DNA of 9,103 nucleotides from Candidatus Thioglobus plumae (GTDB lineage: Bacteria > Pseudomonadota > Gammaproteobacteria > PS1 > Pseudothioglobaceae): the NCBI GenBank assembly GCA_910595815.1, contig CAJVCM010000053.1, positions 1 to 9,103 on the forward strand, given 5' to 3'. This document shows, one piece after another, positions 7,059-9,103 of this stretch (within the stretch, counting starts at the first letter, position 1; each line of letters opens with the position of its first letter). Under the pieces are notes generated by a model, which worked only from the letters and a program-made list of their open reading frames with translations, did no database searches and was not told the origin of the DNA. The position numbers and the translations under genes were made by a program.

Positions 7059-7620
7059 ACCAAATTCCTAAAATCACAATAACAACTAAAACATAACCCA
7101 GTCGATCGATGTGCTTTTGTAACCAAATATCGGCTTGATTACCAAATCTCCTTACCAAAAAAGCTACTAAATAATACCTTGCACCACGTGCTAATAACGA
7201 AATTAAGACAAATGGTAATAAAGCCATATTCATGGTACCAGCCGTAATAGTGGCCAATTTATAAGGCAATGGACTAAACGCCGCTAAGCCGACAAACCAA
7301 ATATCATATTGATCAAACCATTGTTTTGCAATATCGATCATTTCTATTTTAATTAAGCCATATCCGAGCAAAAAATTTAGCAGTATTTCACCTAAAAAAT
7401 AACCAGCCAAACCGCCTAATACTGAAGTAACGGTGCAAATTAGCGCGTAACGATAAGCTTTATTAGGCTGCTTGAGTGACATAGGCGCCAAAATAATATC
7501 AGGTGGCGGGTATGGCAAGATTGATGATTCTAAAAAACTAACAACAGATAACCAGTAAACAGCATATTGACTTTGCGCCCAATTCAGTGCTTTTTGATAA
7601 AGTTTAGAAAAGACTTGCAT
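7048..7620 (-). CDS. YqaA-family (DedA/VTT-like) membrane protein
   Basis: This 190-residue integral inner-membrane protein belongs to the YqaA group (COG1238) of the DedA/VTT superfamily, whose better-known members are linked to membrane lipid flipping and proton-motive-force homeostasis. The role of the YqaA branch is not established. Visible signatures are ESSILPYPPPDIILAPM (31-47) near a first membrane helix, GGLAGYFLGE (69-78), FSPLPYKLATITAGTM (115-130) with the conserved Pro and Lys, and RGARYYLVA (145-153). Hydrophobic stretches lie at about 22-47, 59-85, 107-140 and 174-188. The start is seven bases after the glyQ stop, and its last 11 bases overlap the start of the NlpD-like gene. 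From memory, a YqaA-family gene next to nlpD is common in gammaproteobacteria (near surE-pcm and rpoS), which supports an envelope role. Confidence 0.87.
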   Translation of the reverse strand: MQVFSKLYQKALNWAQSQYAVYWLSVVSFLESSILPYPPPDIILAPMSLKQPNKAYRYALICTVTSVLGGLAGYFLGEILLNFLLGYGLIKIEMIDIAKQWFDQYDIWFVGLAAFSPLPYKLATITAGTMNMALLPFVLISLLARGARYYLVAFLVRRFGNQADIWLQKHIDRLGYVLVVIVILGIWYVN

Positions 7621-7627
7621 TCGCTTG

Positions 7628-8527
7628 TTACTTTTTCTGCACTAATGGAAATCCTAAGGCTTCACGAGAATCATAGTATGTTTGCGCTACTTTTTGACTC
7701 ATTGCACGAATTCGGCGAATAAATCTTGCGCGGTCAGTCACACTAATAGCGTGACGCGCATCGAGTAGATTGAAAAAGTGCGATGCTTTCATCACTTGTT
7801 CGTAGGCTGGGTAGGGCAGTGATTCTTCAATGAGTTTTTCGTTCATAGCCTCTGCTTCATCAAACTGTCTAAACAACACTTCGGTATCTGCAATTTCAAA
7901 ACTGTATTTTGATTGCTCCACTTCATTTTGGTGGAAGACATCACCGTAACTGATACCTTCTACCCAAACTAAATCAAACACAGAGTCCACCCCTTGAAGA
8001 TACATGGCTAAACGTTCTAATCCGTAGGTGAGTTCACCAGCAACAGGTTTGCATGGTAAGCCACCAATCTGTTGAAAATAAGTGAATTGTGAAACCTCCA
8101 TACCGTTAAGCCAAATCTCCCAGCCTAAACCCCAAGCACCGAGTGTGGGAGATTCCCAATTGTCTTCAACAAAACGCACATCGTGCATAGTTAGATCAAT
8201 ACCAATCTCAGTTAAGGATTCTAGATAAAGATCTTGAATATCTTTAGGTGATGGCTTCAGTAATACTTGAAATTGGTAGTAATGCCCAAGGCGGTTTGGG
8301 TTTTCACCATAACGACCATCGGTTGGACGGCGTGAAGGTTGGACATAGGCTGCCTTCCAAGGTTCAGGACCAATAGCACGCAAAAAAGTAGCAGGATGAA
8401 AAGTGCCTGCACCCATTTCCATGTCAAATGGTTGTAATAATGTGCAACCCTTAGAAGCCCAAAATGACTGTAATTTTAAAATTAGATTTTGAAACGATGC
8501 GGTTGCATCTAAGTCTGAAATTGACAT
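7628..8527 (-). CDS. glyQ: Glycine--tRNA ligase alpha subunit
   Basis: GlyQ is the catalytic alpha subunit of the bacterial alpha2-beta2 glycyl-tRNA synthetase, which activates glycine with ATP and charges tRNA-Gly in the cytoplasm. At 299 residues it is nearly the usual length (303 in Escherichia coli); the small difference comes largely from a shorter loop, VEGISYGD (189-196). Class II signatures are evident: YVQPSRRPTDGRYGENPNR (61-79), motif 2 RFVEDNWE (118-125), WGLGWEIWLNGMEVSQFTYF (132-151) and motif 3 GLERLAMY (169-176). It is the first gene of the tightly packed run, after a 96-base gap with candidate promoters. The beta subunit gene glyS, normally directly downstream, is replaced by a YqaA-family gene; no glyS is in the window. 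GlyS is required for tRNA binding, so it must be encoded elsewhere. Confidence 0.97.
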   Translation of the reverse strand: MSISDLDATASFQNLILKLQSFWASKGCTLLQPFDMEMGAGTFHPATFLRAIGPEPWKAAYVQPSRRPTDGRYGENPNRLGHYYQFQVLLKPSPKDIQDLYLESLTEIGIDLTMHDVRFVEDNWESPTLGAWGLGWEIWLNGMEVSQFTYFQQIGGLPCKPVAGELTYGLERLAMYLQGVDSVFDLVWVEGISYGDVFHQNEVEQSKYSFEIADTEVLFRQFDEAEAMNEKLIEESLPYPAYEQVMKASHFFNLLDARHAISVTDRARFIRRIRAMSQKVAQTYYDSREALGFPLVQKK

Positions 8528-8552
8528 ACTAAATCACAGAAAAATAACAAAA

Positions 8553-8558
8553 ATTTTA
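8553..8558 (-). promoter_or_regulatory. Alternative -10 element for glyQ
   Basis: TAAAAT on the minus strand matches the -10 consensus at five of six positions and would start transcription near 8546, about 19 bases before the glyQ ATG. No good -35 hexamer is present at 16 to 18 bases, so it is the weaker or activator-dependent candidate of the two. Confidence 0.35.
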
Positions 8559-8572
8559 CCGCATCAATAGCG

Positions 8573-8602
8573 TGTATATGACTTATTTAATAAGACTGTA
8601 AG
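8573..8602 (-). promoter_or_regulatory. Candidate promoter for the glyQ operon
   Basis: On the minus strand, CTTACA (8597-8602) and TATACA (8573-8578) are separated by 18 bases; each matches its consensus hexamer at four of six positions. The -35 element falls inside the dyad at 8597-8609 and the spacer contains the dyad at 8582-8594. The match is modest and the placement is inferred. Confidence 0.4.
8582..8594. repeat. Inverted repeat CTTATT-T-AATAAG
   Basis: A 13-base perfect dyad with six-base arms around a single central base lies between the two hexamers of the candidate glyQ promoter. It is too A+T-rich and lacks the T tract needed for a terminator, so an operator is the likelier use. 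Chance occurrence in A+T-rich DNA is possible. Confidence 0.45.
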
Positions 8603-8609
8603 CGTTACA
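8597..8609. repeat. Inverted repeat TGTAA-GCG-TTACA
   Basis: A 13-base dyad with perfect five-base arms TGTAA and TTACA around GCG covers the candidate -35 element of the glyQ promoter. The layout is that of a binding site for a dimeric helix-turn-helix regulator. I cannot name the regulator from the sequence. Confidence 0.5.
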
Positions 8610-8623
8610 AAAAGGATAAAGGT

Positions 8624-9103
8624 TCAATTTATAATTAATTTATCCAATTCATCTTTTAAATCTATAACAGTCAGGTTATTAAAGTTATCAATGTTAAAAG
8701 TATTAACCCCACCACAAGCTTCGTACCAGGCATAGCCAGCTGTCCAGTCAGCATGTGTGTAATTATCTTGACGTTGTCGAACTACGCACAAAATTTTGTT
8801 ATTTTGGTAAATTAAGTTATAAGGTTGCTCGTCTCGATGTAGTGCTTCTATAAACTCCCAGGCATCAGAAAGCGCTTCAAACCAATAATGAACCAATGGG
8901 TATTTTTTATCATTCTCCAGTGGTAAAAGTTTTTCTCTGACAAAACATTGCAAGTGAAAATGATTAACCGAGGCGTACGCACCGTAGGAGTTGTAAGCTA
9001 AAGAAAACCCAGGTATGCCAATTGATACCGAGTTGGCCATCATCCAGGCAAACTGGTGTAATTCAAATGTGAGTAGCTGAGGGTGTTGTTGTTCGCGCTC
9101 AAC
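8624..9103 (-). CDS. HIT-superfamily GDP-sugar phosphorylase-like protein (VTC2/GDPGP type), C-terminal part
   Basis: The frame is open from the window edge to the TGA at 8624-8626, giving the last 159 residues; the true start is outside, because the frame continues before the first ATG pair at 9038-9043. Residues 32-52 of this fragment, from PGF through LAYNSYGAYASVNHFHLQ, match the block GYNSLGAxASxNHLHxQ of plant VTC2 (GDP-L-galactose phosphorylase) and animal GDPGP1 (GDP-D-glucose phosphorylase). The HIT-type catalytic motif is HFHLQ (His48, His50, Gln52), the HxHxQ branch in which the second His is the nucleophile. Later parts also line up: YNLIYQNNKILCVVRQ and AWYEACGGVNTFN, then a final helix. 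The enzyme would cleave a GDP-sugar by phosphorolysis, as family members do, but its substrate here cannot be told. Bacterial relatives are often filed under DUF4922. It ends 96 bases before glyQ, on the same strand. Confidence 0.75.
   Translation of the reverse strand, partial: VEREQQHPQLLTFELHQFAWMMANSVSIGIPGFSLAYNSYGAYASVNHFHLQCFVREKLLPLENDKKYPLVHYWFEALSDAWEFIEALHRDEQPYNLIYQNNKILCVVRQRQDNYTHADWTAGYAWYEACGGVNTFNIDNFNNLTVIDLKDELDKLIIN

Larger units (their letters stand above)
8528..8623. other. Regulatory gap ahead of glyQ
   Basis: This 96-base A+T-rich gap separates the HIT-superfamily gene from glyQ, both read on the minus strand. I see no hairpin with a T tract that would end the upstream transcript. 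It holds two small inverted repeats and two possible -10 elements, listed separately, and no open frame or RNA gene that I can recognise. It is the largest gap in the window and the most likely origin of the eight-gene transcript. Confidence 0.7.

Noticed and set aside
8582..8609. Terminator for the HIT-superfamily gene
   Set aside because: The dyads are small, A+T-rich and not followed by a T tract on the minus strand.
8624..9043. A complete 139-residue gene starting at the ATG at 9041-9043
   Set aside because: The frame stays open to the window edge, and the residues before that ATG continue in the same style, while the family is considerably longer, so the gene is cut and not short.

Overview
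The window looks like a stretch of conserved chromosome from a gammaproteobacterium of low to moderate GC. HflD, MnmA, MiaB, PhoH (YbeZ) and separate-subunit GlyQ all read as gammaproteobacterial versions, and hflD sits directly after mnmA, as in Escherichia coli. The A+T-rich codon use and compact packing would suit a small marine or symbiotic lineage such as the sulfur-oxidizing SUP05/Thioglobus group, but that placement is a guess from overall resemblance. All eleven genes lie on the minus strand, so transcription runs from high to low coordinates. Coding density is very high, with only three non-coding gaps above 20 bases (1130-1188, 1450-1500, 8528-8623). No mobile element, CRISPR array, tRNA or rRNA gene was seen.

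In transcription order, the window starts with the C-terminal part of a HIT-superfamily protein resembling GDP-glucose/GDP-galactose phosphorylases (8624-9103, cut by the edge). A 96-base gap follows with two small dyads and candidate promoters. Then comes a tightly packed run of eight genes: glyQ, a YqaA-family membrane protein, an NlpD-like lipoprotein with a degenerate LytM domain, an MscS-family channel, miaB, phoH/ybeZ, mnmA and hflD. Junctions range from an 11-base overlap to a 17-base gap, with no terminator between them, so one long transcript is likely. rpsT follows behind its own promoter, whose -35 element lies inside the end of hflD, and is closed by a clear hairpin terminator. Last are an Smr-domain nuclease gene and the first 212 codons of xseA, which runs off the window.

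The genes serve translation and its quality control (glyQ, miaB, mnmA, rpsT, the Smr protein, perhaps phoH), the envelope (YqaA family, NlpD-like, MscS) and DNA repair (xseA). MiaB and MnmA are both sulfur-inserting tRNA modification enzymes of the anticodon loop and sit in the same run. Points that stand out are the absence of ybeY from its usual place after phoH, glyQ without glyS, an NlpD-like gene with no rpoS after it, a VTC2/GDPGP-like protein in a bacterium, and an extended -10 promoter overlapping the rpsT terminator so that the downstream transcript would begin inside the hairpin. I found no wholly new multi-gene system; the most unusual items are the promoter-terminator overlap and the GDPGP-like gene with the dyads behind it.
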